A stretch of 42,500 nt of DNA, from contig CASHSZ010000015.1 of assembly GCA_949358305.1 (NCBI GenBank), positions 1 to 42,500 on the forward strand, written 5' to 3'. Below, piece after piece: positions 21,501-30,486 of this stretch (within the stretch, counting starts at the first letter, position 1; each line of letters opens with the position of its first letter). Below the pieces are notes generated by a model that worked only from the letters and a program-made list of their open reading frames with translations, searched no databases and was not told where the DNA came from. The translations under genes and the position numbers were made by a program. Origin of the DNA: Strigamia acuminata. Lineage: Eukaryota > Arthropoda > Chilopoda > Geophilomorpha > Linotaeniidae.

Positions 21501-24500
21501 TGGAGATACGTTGTATCCGCGCCAAAAATATGCTTATAAAGTTAATGTTCAACAAGTAAGAAAGATTTTCAAGACCTTTATAAAATAAGACATCCAAAAT
21601 TATTGTACAAAACTTTGTCAAATTTGGACAAAACTTTCGGATTAGTTTACTTTAGCGAATGCAATTTTAGCGAAAAAAGCCAAAATTGGTAAGTTTTTGC
21701 GACGCCCGACAGGTCAATCAAAAAATTCGTTCAGCACATATCATGAACGTTTTAGCGACGTTTTTGAGGTTTTGCAGGGAATTGTGGGAAAGGGACAGGG
21801 ATTTTTGGTTATGACTTTTGGGGTATTGTGTTGTCAGCCAAGATTAAGCTGTCATAGTCAAATATGGAGTAATTTTTTGGGATTTGCATTTTATGTCAAT
21901 CATTTATTTTCTAATTGCTCATTGGATGGGTTTGAGGGTTGAGGTGAAAGGAGCGGTGTTGTTGGTGACAGGTTGACTAACAAGGAAGTGGATTTGGATA
22001 AATTGCAGAATTTTATAATTAGTGTTGAAAAAAATTTTATGCACTTTGACATATTTTGGGATATTTTTGATTAAATTTATTAAATTTTGGGATAATTTTG
22101 ATTAAATTTATTAGATTTTTATATTAGATTTTTATCGACGTTCACTTTAGCACTCGGGTCATTTTAGCTATTGCGGTGTCGCTAAAATGGAATCGCTAAA
22201 ATGTGGTCGTTAAAGTGAACCAGATTCAAATCTTTGTCATATTCATGCAATATTAGGCCCCGAATATTCCTTCGGATGTATGAGAATGTAAAGACAACCG
22301 GTTATGTTGAATGTCGTTACAAGACTGACTTTATTCCCCTTAAGACAGAACAAATCATGATACAAGCAGAACAAATCAGGTAAATGGTCAAGACTGACCG
22401 CTAGGGGGAGCACTATGCTCACATGACCCCTCCTCCGTGATTGTCGTCCTCGACAATTTACGCTACAATGGTCCTCCGATACCGCTCTTCGATTTCGTAG
22501 TTTCGGAACATGCGCCTCGCCCTTGTCCCCGACTGTGGATCCCGACGCCACCCACGCCCGCGCCCCTCGACACGATTCGATCTTTCGACGATGCATTTTC
22601 CAGTTGTACTAACATGAACCCCCCCACCTGATTGTCGTCCTCGACAATTGTTAAAGTGGCACTCTAATTTGATTACTTTCGTAGCTCGCTGGTCCCATGT
22701 TTTTCGTCTGGCTAGCCTGCGTCCTTTGGTAGTTCCCCTTCCTGCGTCCCTTCCCCCATGGCTCGACCTGTTCCCGCTCCGATTCGCCATGTTCCCGTCG
22801 TGTTTCTCGCCACCATCGTCGGTTTTCACGTCGATATCGCCATTTTCACCGGTTTTCGCGTCACTATCGCTGTTCTCACCGGTTTTCGCGTCACTATCGC
22901 CATTCTCGTCGGTTTTCGAGTCGTTCTTGCCATTCTCGTCGGTCTTCGCGTCATTATCGCCATTTTCGTCGATTTTCGAGTCGTTCTTGCCAAAGTCGTT
23001 GATTCGCGCATCGTCATTACTGCTACACGCGTCACCGTCGCTATCCCACGCTTCGTTTTCGCCGCTCCACCCATCAAATTCTAGTTTTGTTGCATTTTTA
23101 ACCAATTCCGATTTGTCCTCGTCTAATTTCGTCTTGTCCTCGTCCAATTTCGTCTTGTCCTCGTCCGATTTCGTCTTGTCCTCGTTCACGTCGTGTTTCT
23201 TGCCGTTCTCGTCGTCTTTCGCACTGTTCTCGCCGTATTTCGTATCAGTTTCATCAAACCCCGAATCAGTTTTGTCAAATTTCGATTTGTCCTTTTCCAA
23301 TTTCGTATTTTCTCCAATCGCAACCAGTTTGAAGTTCCTAACGTCAAATTCGTCTGAACTCGCATCAAATTCGTCTGAACTCGCATCAAATTCGTTCGAA
23401 ACGGTATTAAACTCTAGTTTCATCCTGCCTTCATCCATTTTCGACGTGTGCTCTTCCAATTTCGCCTCATTCACATCTCGATTCGTCCTATTTCTATCTT
23501 GATTCGTTTTAATTGCGTCTCGATTCGTTTCAATTGCATCACGATTCGTTTCAATCGAATCACGATTCGTTTCAATCGAATCACGATTCGTCTCAGTCGC
23601 ATCTCGATCTACTTCGTCAGCATCTTGATTTAATTGGTCGTTTTTGTCAAAATCGTCGTCATTTTCATCTTCATCATCGTCGCATACTTCATTATCGTCG
23701 ACTTCGTTGGCCGTCTCGTCAGATTTTGCTTCGATTTCGTCAGATTTCGCTTCGTATTCATCGGATTTAGTGTCCTCGGCCGTCTGCTGCGTCAACGCCG
23801 TTATTTGCTGCAAAATTGCCGCGTTTGGCGCGACAATCTGCTGCGTCAACGCCGCCATTTGGTGAACCAGCGCGTCCACCGAAAAACTCGGCCCAGCTTC
23901 AGATTTGGTGTCCTCGGCCATCTGCTGCATCAACGCCGCCATTTGCCGCAAAATTGCCGCGTTTCGCGCGACCATCTGCTGCAACAACGCCTCACGATTA
24001 CGAGCGCTATCCGCCGCTTCACGTCTCTTCTCCTCCTCCTGCCGAAATTTCTCCGATGCGATTCGTTCTTCGTTATCCAACCGCAACATTATCAAAATCA
24101 CCGGCCGACTCAAACCCGTCGTGATCAAATTTCGCCGATCCGCCTCCGCCTTTAAAACTGGATCCGAAAATAGCCCCAAAACGTCCCTATTGCACGACCA
24201 AAGCAGCGCGTTCGTTTCGCCAGACATAGTCTCCACAGTAGCTTGATTCTTTTCAACTTTGTCAACTTCTTCGTCCGTGAACGAAACCACGCGTCGTCGA
24301 ATTTCTTCCATCAACGTCTCCAATTTTGTCTCCCTCAAATTCTCGAAACGAAGCTTCCTACGTTTCTACCGAAAATTTAATGGCCGCCAAACGTTATCTG
24401 CACGTGTTTTCTTTACGTATAACGCACGCCGCTCCAATTTTGTTTCACTCAAATCCTCGAAACGAAGCTTCCTACGTTTCCACCGAAGATTTAATGGCCG

Positions 24501-25056
24501 CCGAACGTTATCTGCACGTGTTTTCTTTACGTATAACGCACGCCGCTCCAATTCCGTCTCCCTCGGATCCTCGAAACGAAGATTCCTACGTTTCCACCGA
24601 AAATCCGATCAATTTCCACAGTCTATCCCCTTTTCTAGGTTCTTTCAGTCGACTGCGCCATATGAGAATGTAAAGACAACCGGTTATGTTGAATGTCGTT
24701 ACAAGACTGACTTTATTCCCCTTAAGACAGAACAAATCATGATACAAGCAGAACAAATCAGGTAAATGGTCAAGACTGACCGCTAGGGGGAGCACTATGC
24801 TCACAGGATGTTACTTGGGTGTCTGAATTGGAAAACACATCAAAGATACATTCTTACTGTGTGTTTCAGTGCTGTTTAGGAAAATAATTTCTCTTATTTC
24901 ACATGTTTTTGAAATTATTGCATCTAACGTGTAATAGTCGAATTTAACTGTAGCATGTTTTTTTCAGTATCACTTCATCAACAGTAAGCGAAATCCTTGC
25001 GATGACAATTTACAAGGATGTTTGCTGCATTGTCTCAAGAGAGTTATGACTTGCAG
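18543..25056 (+). CDS. DEG/ENaC-family sodium channel, 5' part (five coding exons)
   Basis: Coding exons with matching GT-AG borders and phases: 18543-19016, 19073-19145, 19211-19290, 21463-21555 and 24968-25056 (phase 2 at the end), about 270 residues. The protein has a cytosolic N-terminus, a first membrane span at about residues 51-71 (YLFITLLITNAVMCVYQ), then a YLDEPTATD stretch and LFPNVYIIPL at 96-104. This matches the DEG/ENaC order of TM1, Y-x-x-x-P-x-x-T, FPxVTIC. Exon 5 supplies a cysteine pattern NPCDDNLQGCLLHCLK...C like the cysteine-rich extracellular region. The product would be an amiloride-sensitive type cation channel subunit (pickpocket/degenerin-like). The second membrane span and selectivity filter are not found: no further exon in phase is evident before the satellite block. 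Intron 4 is enlarged to 3.4 kb by inserted elements. Family assignment is from motifs only. Confidence 0.6.
19577..19703. repeat. Foldback repeat, 31-bp arms
   Basis: 19577-19607 and 19673-19703 are inverted copies with a single mismatch, around the core TTGTTATAACAATGCGCTCTT. Spacer is 65 bp. It lies in intron 3 of the channel gene. Confidence 0.75.
19704..19847 (+). repeat. 3' tail of a non-LTR retroposon (LINE/SINE-like)
   Basis: A unique segment ending GAGTGTGAGATTAATAAATA runs into an (AAAT)n/(AATG)n tract at about 19772-19845. This is how many arthropod LINE and SINE 3' ends look. No coding sequence is present, so the copy is severely 5' truncated or a SINE. Confidence 0.4.
19921..20130. 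mobile_element. hAT-like element, left end only
   Basis: CAGCGTTTCTCAAACTGTGG at 19921 is a familiar hAT terminal sequence (CAG-GTTTCTCAA type). The 8 bp before it (CGCCATAG) would be the target duplication, but I find no inverted partner end in the window. The right limit is therefore arbitrary and this is a fragment. Confidence 0.4.
20400..21460. repeat. Hairpin-rich block, possible LTR or element remnant
   Basis: The block holds serial short stem-loops: CTTGCAAC/GTTGCAAG near 20546-20565, GAATTAGC/GCTAATTC near 20826-20845, CTTTGTA/TACAAAG near 20861-20879, TGCGCAG/CTGCGCA near 21020-21038, and a CACCCC/GGGGTG stem near 21107-21127. This is the same texture as the gypsy LTRs without sequence identity to them. 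No ORF is credible. It may be a solo LTR of a related family; borders are not defined. Confidence 0.35.
21644..22213. mobile_element. Probable MITE with TTTTAGCGA-rich ends
   Basis: The left end (AGTTTACTTTAGCGAATG, then TTTTAGCGA) and the right end read on the opposite strand (GGTTCACTTTAACGACCA, then two TTTTAGCGA-type motifs) are imperfect inverted repeats. About 570 bp with no ORF. A TA target is possible but not demonstrated. Confidence 0.45.
22274..22278. repeat. Target site duplication of the small LTR element (left)
   Basis: GGATG, repeated at 24806-24810. Five-base duplications are usual for LTR elements. Confidence 0.8.
22279..22423 (-). repeat. 3' LTR of small element
   Basis: 145 bp, beginning TATGAGAATG and ending TGCTCACA on the plus strand. 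It matches the copy at 24661-24805 base for base by eye. Confidence 0.88.
22424..22442 (-). promoter_or_regulatory. Polypurine tract of small element
   Basis: The minus strand shows CACGGAGGAGGGGTCA directly before the 3' LTR. A 20-bp motif GATTGTCGTCCTCGACAATT-like sits beside it and recurs near 22631-22650. Confidence 0.55.
22458..24311 (-). CDS. Low-complexity coiled-coil ORF of the small LTR element
   Basis: This is the sole ORF of the element, about 617 residues from the ATG at 24311. The N-terminal 100 residues look globular (LLWSCNRDVLGLF region). Next comes a coiled coil with two copies of an AAILxQMAALxQQ module ending in AEDTKSxE. After that come strings of short acidic repeats: xETNRDxI, SDEFDASSDEFDA, KSDEDKTKLDEDK and GENSDSDAKT types. 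The C-terminus is basic and G/R-rich. The position suits a Gag-like protein, but no zinc knuckle or protease is present and no family is recognised. The TTG further upstream in frame is not needed as a start. Confidence 0.6.
   Translation of the reverse strand: MEEIRRRVVSFTDEEVDKVEKNQATVETMSGETNALLWSCNRDVLGLFSDPVLKAEADRRNLITTGLSRPVILIMLRLDNEERIASEKFRQEEEKRREAADSARNREALLQQMVARNAAILRQMAALMQQMAEDTKSEAGPSFSVDALVHQMAALTQQIVAPNAAILQQITALTQQTAEDTKSDEYEAKSDEIEAKSDETANEVDDNEVCDDDEDENDDDFDKNDQLNQDADEVDRDATETNRDSIETNRDSIETNRDAIETNRDAIKTNQDRNRTNRDVNEAKLEEHTSKMDEGRMKLEFNTVSNEFDASSDEFDASSDEFDVRNFKLVAIGENTKLEKDKSKFDKTDSGFDETDTKYGENSAKDDENGKKHDVNEDKTKSDEDKTKLDEDKTKLDEDKSELVKNATKLEFDGWSGENEAWDSDGDACSSNDDARINDFGKNDSKIDENGDNDAKTDENGKNDSKTDENGDSDAKTGENSDSDAKTGENGDIDVKTDDGGEKHDGNMANRSGNRSSHGGRDAGRGTTKGRRLARRKTWDQRATKVIKLECHFNNCRGRQSGGGVHVSTTGKCIVERSNRVEGRGRGWRRDPQSGTRARRMFRNYEIEERYRRTIVA
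24340..24610 (-). repeat. 114-bp tandem repeat in the leader of the small element
   Basis: About 2.4 copies; the CGAAACGAAG motif recurs at 24344, 24458 and 24572. The period equals 38 codons and the frame is that of the downstream ORF. A TAG at 24366-24368 stands where the next copy has TGG. No ATG lies upstream in this frame. Confidence 0.8.
24643..24660 (-). promoter_or_regulatory. Putative primer binding site of small element
   Basis: TGGCGCAGTCGACTGAAA on the minus strand abuts the 5' LTR. The leading TGG complements the CCA end of a tRNA; I cannot assign the tRNA. Confidence 0.5.
24661..24805 (-). repeat. 5' LTR of small element
   Basis: 145 bp, identical by eye to 22279-22423, followed by the GGATG duplication at 24806-24810. 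Confidence 0.88.
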
Positions 25057-25125
25057 GTATATTTTTAGTTCTAATCAAACAATATCCAGATAGGCTGTTT
25101 ATTTAAACCTTGTAATTATTAATAC

Positions 25126-25500
25126 TGTGGGCCTCGGGCCTGCCAACTAAGGACCTTTCCCTCAACTCTACGTCGCACCTGCGTTTATTGGGCACGTCTC
25201 GCCCTCGTCCCCCCTTCCACATGTTACGTCGGTACGACGACTAGGGGTTATCTAGGTATATAACCGGGTTGTAAAAAGAGCAAGGCAGTCTATTCAGTTT
25301 AACCTTTCCGCGGATTGGCTTCCGCGAAATCCGCATTTCGGGGGCGACTATTCTGGGGATTCCGGGTGGACCAAACTCTTCCGGAAAACGTCCGGGGTGG
25401 TGTTGGGAGTGTCAATAGACTGTTTTGTGTCAAGGTTGTCAATTTTCATGTGAGTATTGGAAGGTTCATTTCTGCACATTCTCATGTATTTTTTTTCACA
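25126..25500 (+). promoter_or_regulatory. LTR-like or promoter-bearing block
   Basis: GC-richer than the intron before it. TATATAA at 25257-25263 is followed 30 bp later by an initiator-like GCAGTC (A at 25287). The block begins TGTGGGCCTC and runs to a TTTTCACA near 25500, so a TG...CA solo LTR is possible. I found no convincing target duplication. It lies just after the last channel exon seen and before the satellite arrays. Confidence 0.3.
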
Positions 25501-25662
25501 GGAGCGACAAGGAGCGATGAAGCGGGATCGAGCGAGAGTGGGTAAAATAAACTGGTTTACGTCTCCAATGCGCGTTCAAGATGGAATACGAACTCGGAAT
25601 CGACTCCAACACGCCTTCGCGTGACATACGGACGCATTCACGACCCAGATCAAAAAATGATC

Positions 25663-26345
25663 TCGTATTCGACTCGCTTTCTAGTCGAGTACGAGTTTTG
25701 CCCTTCTTCAACGCGAAATCGTATTCGACTCGTTTTCTAGTCGAATGCGAGTTTTGCCCTTCTTCAACGCGAAATCGTATTCGACTCGTTTTCGAGTCGA
25801 ATGCGAATTTTGCCCTTCTTCAACGCAAAATCGTATTCGACTCGTTTTCGAGTCGAGTACGAGTTTTGCCCTTCTCCAACGCGAAATCGTATTCGACTCG
25901 TTTTCGAGTCGAGTACGAGTTTTGCCTTTCTTCAACGCGAAATCGTATTCGACTCGCTTTCGAGTCGAGTACGAGTTTTGCCCTTTCTACAACGCGAAAT
26001 CGTATTCGACTCGTTTTCTAGTCGAATGCGAGTTTTGCCCTTCTTCAACGCGAAATCGTATTCGACTCGTTTTCGAGTCGAATGCGAATTTTGCCCTTCT
26101 TCAACGCGAAATCGTATTCGACTCGTTTTCGAGTCGAGTACGAGTTTTGCCCTTCTCCAACGCGAAATCGTATTCGACTCGTTTTCGAGTCGAGTACGAG
26201 TTTTGCCCTTCTTCAACGCGAAATCGTATTCGACTCGTTTTCGAGTCGAATGCGAATTCGTATTCGACTCGTTTTCGAGTCGAATGCGAATTTTGCCCTT
26301 CTTCAACGCGAAATCGTATTCGACTCGTTTTCGAGTCGAATACGA
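25663..26345 (+). repeat. 56-bp satellite array, left arm (about 12 copies)
   Basis: Tandem 56-bp units, each with a near-perfect internal hairpin (CGACTCGTTTTCGAGTCG) and a spacer reading TTTTGCCCTTCTTCAACGCG. Units vary at a few sites (TTTC/TTCT, GTAC/ATGC). Because 56 is not a multiple of three and units lack stops, several frames stay open for hundreds of codons; these are not genes. Confidence 0.95.
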
Positions 26346-26394
26346 GATAGTCGATGACCCGTTCCCGGACTTTGACTCGTACGACTCGTATTCG

Positions 26395-28025
26395 AGATGT
26401 ATTCGAGATGTATTCGAATCGTATTCGAGTCGTATTCGAGATGGTCGATGATTTCCACTCGCTCGTATACGCGTTGTATACGAGCTCGTATTTTGATCGT
26501 AATCGTAAACGAATCGTTTACAAGTCGTATACGAGTTGTATACGACGTGTATACACCTCGTATACGAACGAAGTTTGTGAAAACACAATTTCCAAATAAG
26601 ACGTATGTGACTACTATGTGTTTTCATGTCGTAGTAAGTATCCGGTGGATTTTCCAAACTTCGTTCGTATACGAGGTGTATACACGTCGTATACAACTCG
26701 TATACGACTTGTAAACGACTCGTTTACGATTACGATCAAAATACGAGCTCGTATACAACGCGTATACGAGCGAGTGGAAATCATCGACCATCTCGAATAC
26801 GACTCGAATTCGATTCGTATTCGATTCGAATACGATTCGAATTCGATTCGAATACGAATACGATCAAAATACGAACTCGTAACAACTCGAATACGAATCA
26901 AAGTCCGGGAAACAAAAATCATCGACCATCTCGTATACGATTCGAAAGCGAATCGAATACGATTTCGCGTTGAAGAAGGGCAAAATTCGTACTCGACTCG
27001 AAAACGAGATGTATTCGAGATGTATTCGAATCGTATTCGAGTCGCATTCGAGATGGTCGATGATTTCCACTCGCTCGTATACGCGTTGTATACGAGCTCG
27101 TATTTTGATCGTAATCGTAAACGAATCGTTTACAAGTCGTATACGAGTTGTATACGACGTGTATACACCTCGTATACGAACGAAGTTTGTGAAAACACAA
27201 TTTCCAAATAAGACGTATGTGACTACTATGTGTTTTCATGTCGTAGTAAGTATCCGGTGGATTTTCCAAACTTCGTTCGTATACGAGGTGTATACACGTC
27301 GTATACAACTCGTATACGACTTGTAAACGACTCGTTTACGATTACGATCAAAATACGAGCTCGTATACAACGCGTATACGAGCGAGTGGAAATCATCGAC
27401 CATCTCGAATACGACTCGAATTCGATTCGTATTCGATTCGAATACGATTCGAATTCGATTCGAATACGAATACGATCAAAATACGAACTCGTAACAACTC
27501 GAATACGAATCAAAGTCCGGGAAACAAAAATCATCGACCATCTCGTATACGATTCGAAAGCGAATCGAATACGATTTCGCGTTGAAGAAGGGCAAAATTC
27601 GTACTCGACTCGAAAACGAGATGTATTCGAGATGTATTCGAATCGTATTCGAGTCGCATTCGAGATGGTCGATGATTTCCACTCGCTCGTATACGCGTTG
27701 TATACGAGCTCGTATTTTGATCGTAATCGTAAACGAATCGTTTACAAGTCGTATACAAGTTGTATACGACGTGTATACACCTCGTATACGAACGAAGTTT
27801 GGGAAAACACAATTTCCAAATAAGACGTATGTGACTACTATGTGTTTTCATGTCGTAGTAAGTATCCGGTGGATTTTCCAAACTTCGTTCGTATACGAGG
27901 TGTATACACGTCGTATACAACTCGTATACGACTTGTAAACGATTCGTTTACGATTACGATCAAAATACGAGCTCGTATACAACGCGTATACGAGCGAGTG
28001 GAAATCATCGACCATCTCGAATACG
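26395..28025. repeat. 612-bp palindromic units, about 2.7 copies
   Basis: Units start near 26395, 27007 and 27619 (the last partial) at an exact 612-bp period. Each is itself a palindrome: for example 26446-26581 is inverted at 26654-26790 around a centre near 26617. They are rich in CGTATACGAG, CGAATTCG and AACGAATCGTTT short palindromes. A single 56-bp-type motif is embedded in each at the unit junction (GCGTTGAAGAAGGGCAAAA), linking them to the flanking arrays. Confidence 0.93.
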
Positions 28026-28109
28026 ACTCGAATACGATTCGAATACATCTCGAATACATCTCGAATACGAGTCGTACGAGTCAAAGTCCGGGAACGGGTC
28101 ATCGACTAT

Positions 28110-28955
28110 CTCGTATTCGACTCGAAAGCGAGTCGAATACGATTTCGCGTTGAAGAAGGGCAAAACTCGTACTCGACTCGAAAGCGAGTCGAATACGATT
28201 TCGCGTTGAAGAAGGGCAAAACTCGTACTCGACTCGAAAACGAGTCGAATACGATTTCGCGTTGAAGAAGGGCAAAACTCGTACTCGACTCGAAAACGAG
28301 TCGAATACGATTTCGCGTTGAAGAAGGGCAAAACTCGTACTCGACTCGAAAGCGAGTCGAATACGATTTCGCGTTGAAGAAGGGCAAAACTCGTACTCGA
28401 CTCGAAAACGAGTCGAATACGATTTCGCGTTGAAGAAGGGCAAAACTCGTACTCGACTCGAAAGCGAGTCGAATACGATTTCGCGTTGAAGAAGGGCAAA
28501 ACTCGTACTCGACTCGAAAACGAGTCGAATACGATTTCGCGTTGAAGAAGGGCAAAACTCGTACTCGACTCGAAAACGAGTCGAATACGATTTCGCGTTG
28601 AAGAAGGGCAAAACTCGTACTCGACTCGAAAACGAGTCGAATACGATTTCGCGTTGAAGAAGGGCAAAACTCGTACTCGACTCGAAAGCGAGTCGAATAC
28701 GATTTCGCGTTGAAGAAGGGCAAAACTCGTACTCGACTCGAAAGCGAGTCGAATACGATTTCGCGTTGAAGAAGGGCAAAACTCGTACTCGACTCGAAAA
28801 CGAGTCGAATACGATTTCGCGTTGAAGAAGGGCAAAACTCGTACTCGACTCGAAAGCGAGTCGAATACGATTTCGCGTTGAAAAAGGGAAAAACTCGTAC
28901 TCGACTAGAAAGCGAGTCGAATACGATTCCGCGTTGAAAAAGAGAAAAACTCGTA
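28110..28955 (-). repeat. 56-bp satellite array, right arm (about 15 copies)
   Basis: Same 56-bp unit as 25663-26345 but inverted, so the two arrays form the arms of a palindrome with the 612-bp units in between. The copies are very homogeneous; the main variation is AAAA against AAAG in the hairpin loop. The last copies (28880-28955) are degenerate. The long ORFs here are artefacts. Confidence 0.95.
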
Positions 28956-29004
28956 CGCGATTCAGTGAAACTAAATTTACATGTGCGCGTTGACGCGCGC
29001 GATT

Positions 29005-30252
29005 CGTGTGTTCTACGTGAGTAAATAGAGTGCGCGTCACATATGAATACAAAATGTCGACCATGCGTCGCCACGATGCCAGTGGACGAATTCTGCGAAT
29101 TCGTGCAAACGCAGAAAGTTAAAAATATTCAAATTTGACGCCCACGATGACACGTTCGTAGTAGACGCCTCCACAACTGCTTTTGAAAAGAATTTGATAA
29201 ATGTTTGGAAATAATATTTAGGATTTTCTTTAATCATATCAGGAAACTGAAAACAGAAATAAAGTTTATACATTGGAAATTTTTTATAATAAAATTACGT
29301 ATTAAACATTATATAGCGTGAGAATGGACACTTTGATATGAAAGCGAATATTTTCGAAATTAAAACAATTATTTTCAAAGTTAAAACGACTATTTTCGAG
29401 TATTGTTAATTCAAAACGACGTGCAGCATGGGAATAAAAAAAATTAATTGAGACGCGCTTATGACACGCGCTGCACAGCCTCACGAATCCTAGAGGCATC
29501 CACAACTATACGCGTCGGCCCTGACGCGGTCGTCTAGACGAGCGCATCTGGACGCGCACAAAGCTAAGTTCACATGTGCGCGTCTAAACGCGCGCGTCAA
29601 GGCCGACGCGTATGGCTGAGGACGCACTTAGGATTCGCGAGGCTGTGCAGCGCATGTCACAAGCTCGCGTCAACCAATTTTTTGGTTCCCATGCAGCACA
29701 AAAACAAAAATTGTTAAGTTGCTTAAGAATTGATTTTTTTTGGTATTTCATTGTTGATTATTAATTTAAAGAATATTTAATTGTTTTTTAAAATGGGAAA
29801 AGTTGAAAATTTGGTGGGTTTTTGTGTTTGCTTGCTCGACGGGAAATTGCAATCTCCCCGGCCGCAGCAGGCGAGCATTGAGCGGCATGTAATTTCCACG
29901 CGCACCGTCGAAAGGATTGTATTTGTTTATGAACTCTTTTTTTCTTGTATTGTTTTTCGTGTATTGTTTTGACGTGAAAACAATTCATTTCAATAGAATG
30001 TGACTGTTTTCAATGTAAAAATCAATGATTTCACTGGAAAACAAAGGTGGCAACGAGTGGTCGCGCGCGTCAAAGTTGAATATTTTCAACTTTCGGCGTT
30101 CGCGCGATTTCGGGGAATTCGTCCACTTGCGGCGCGGCGACGCGCGCGGCGACGTATGGTCAACGTTTTGCATTCACATGTCGAACGCGCGAACTTAGCT
30201 TTTACACGCGTGTGTCACGCGATAGAAGACGCGTCGTCTACAAAACACACGT
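29005..30252. repeat. Second long palindrome, CpG-rich
   Basis: 29038-29157 matches the reverse complement of about 30048-30170 over roughly 120 bp, and outer segments near 29005-29035 and 30175-30252 also correspond more loosely. A nested inner palindrome pairs 29458-29528 with 29591-29664 (CGCGCTGCACAGCCTC core). A CACATGTGCGCG motif recurs at about 28980, 29570 and 30170. No credible gene lies inside. Confidence 0.8.
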
Positions 30253-30486
30253 AAATAAATAAATAAATATTTTTGGTGGTTAACCCGTGTGTCTTTCCAT
30301 GGAAAAAAAAAGAGAAGAGTTTTCTCGTCGTAAGATTTCTCTCAAAAATCTCTAAAACACGATAGAAAGCAGTCCAACAATCGAATTTGGCGCCATCGTA
30401 CGAAGCGATTTGATTGGCCAACAATGAGCAGAGTCGTGATTGGTCTTGTCTATGCCTCCTGGATGCAGAACTAACCACCCGACATC
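30253..30486. other. 5' flank of the first accessory gene
   Basis: Contains (AAAT)n at 30252-30270 and TTAACCCGTG at 30280-30289, which resembles a piggyBac terminus after its TTAA target. No ORF. The promoter of the downstream gene should lie here, but no core element stands out. Confidence 0.35.

Larger units (their letters stand above)
22279..24805 (-). mobile_element. Non-autonomous LTR retrotransposon (2.5 kb)
   Basis: Two 145-bp LTRs (22279-22423 and 24661-24805), which I read as identical, flank a single-ORF interior and are bounded by GGATG duplications. On the minus strand, TGGCGCAG follows the 5' LTR directly (primer site) and GGAGGAGGGG precedes the 3' LTR (polypurine tract). There is no protease, RT or integrase, so it must be mobilised in trans. 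It inserted into intron 4 of the channel gene, and LTR identity implies a very recent event. Confidence 0.88.

Noticed and set aside
22648-24246. Plus-strand ORFs opposite the small LTR element's gene
   Set aside because: They are shadows of the repetitive minus-strand ORF; primer site and polypurine tract give the minus orientation.
25663-28955. CRISPR array
   Set aside because: The repeats are contiguous 56-bp units without unique spacers, in a eukaryotic context.
25581-29074. Long ORFs on both strands (up to about 320 codons) with SSTRNRIRLVFES-type repeats
   Set aside because: They arise because the 56-bp unit has no stop in several frames. All frames give the same low-complexity product cyclically and there is no start context or splice logic.
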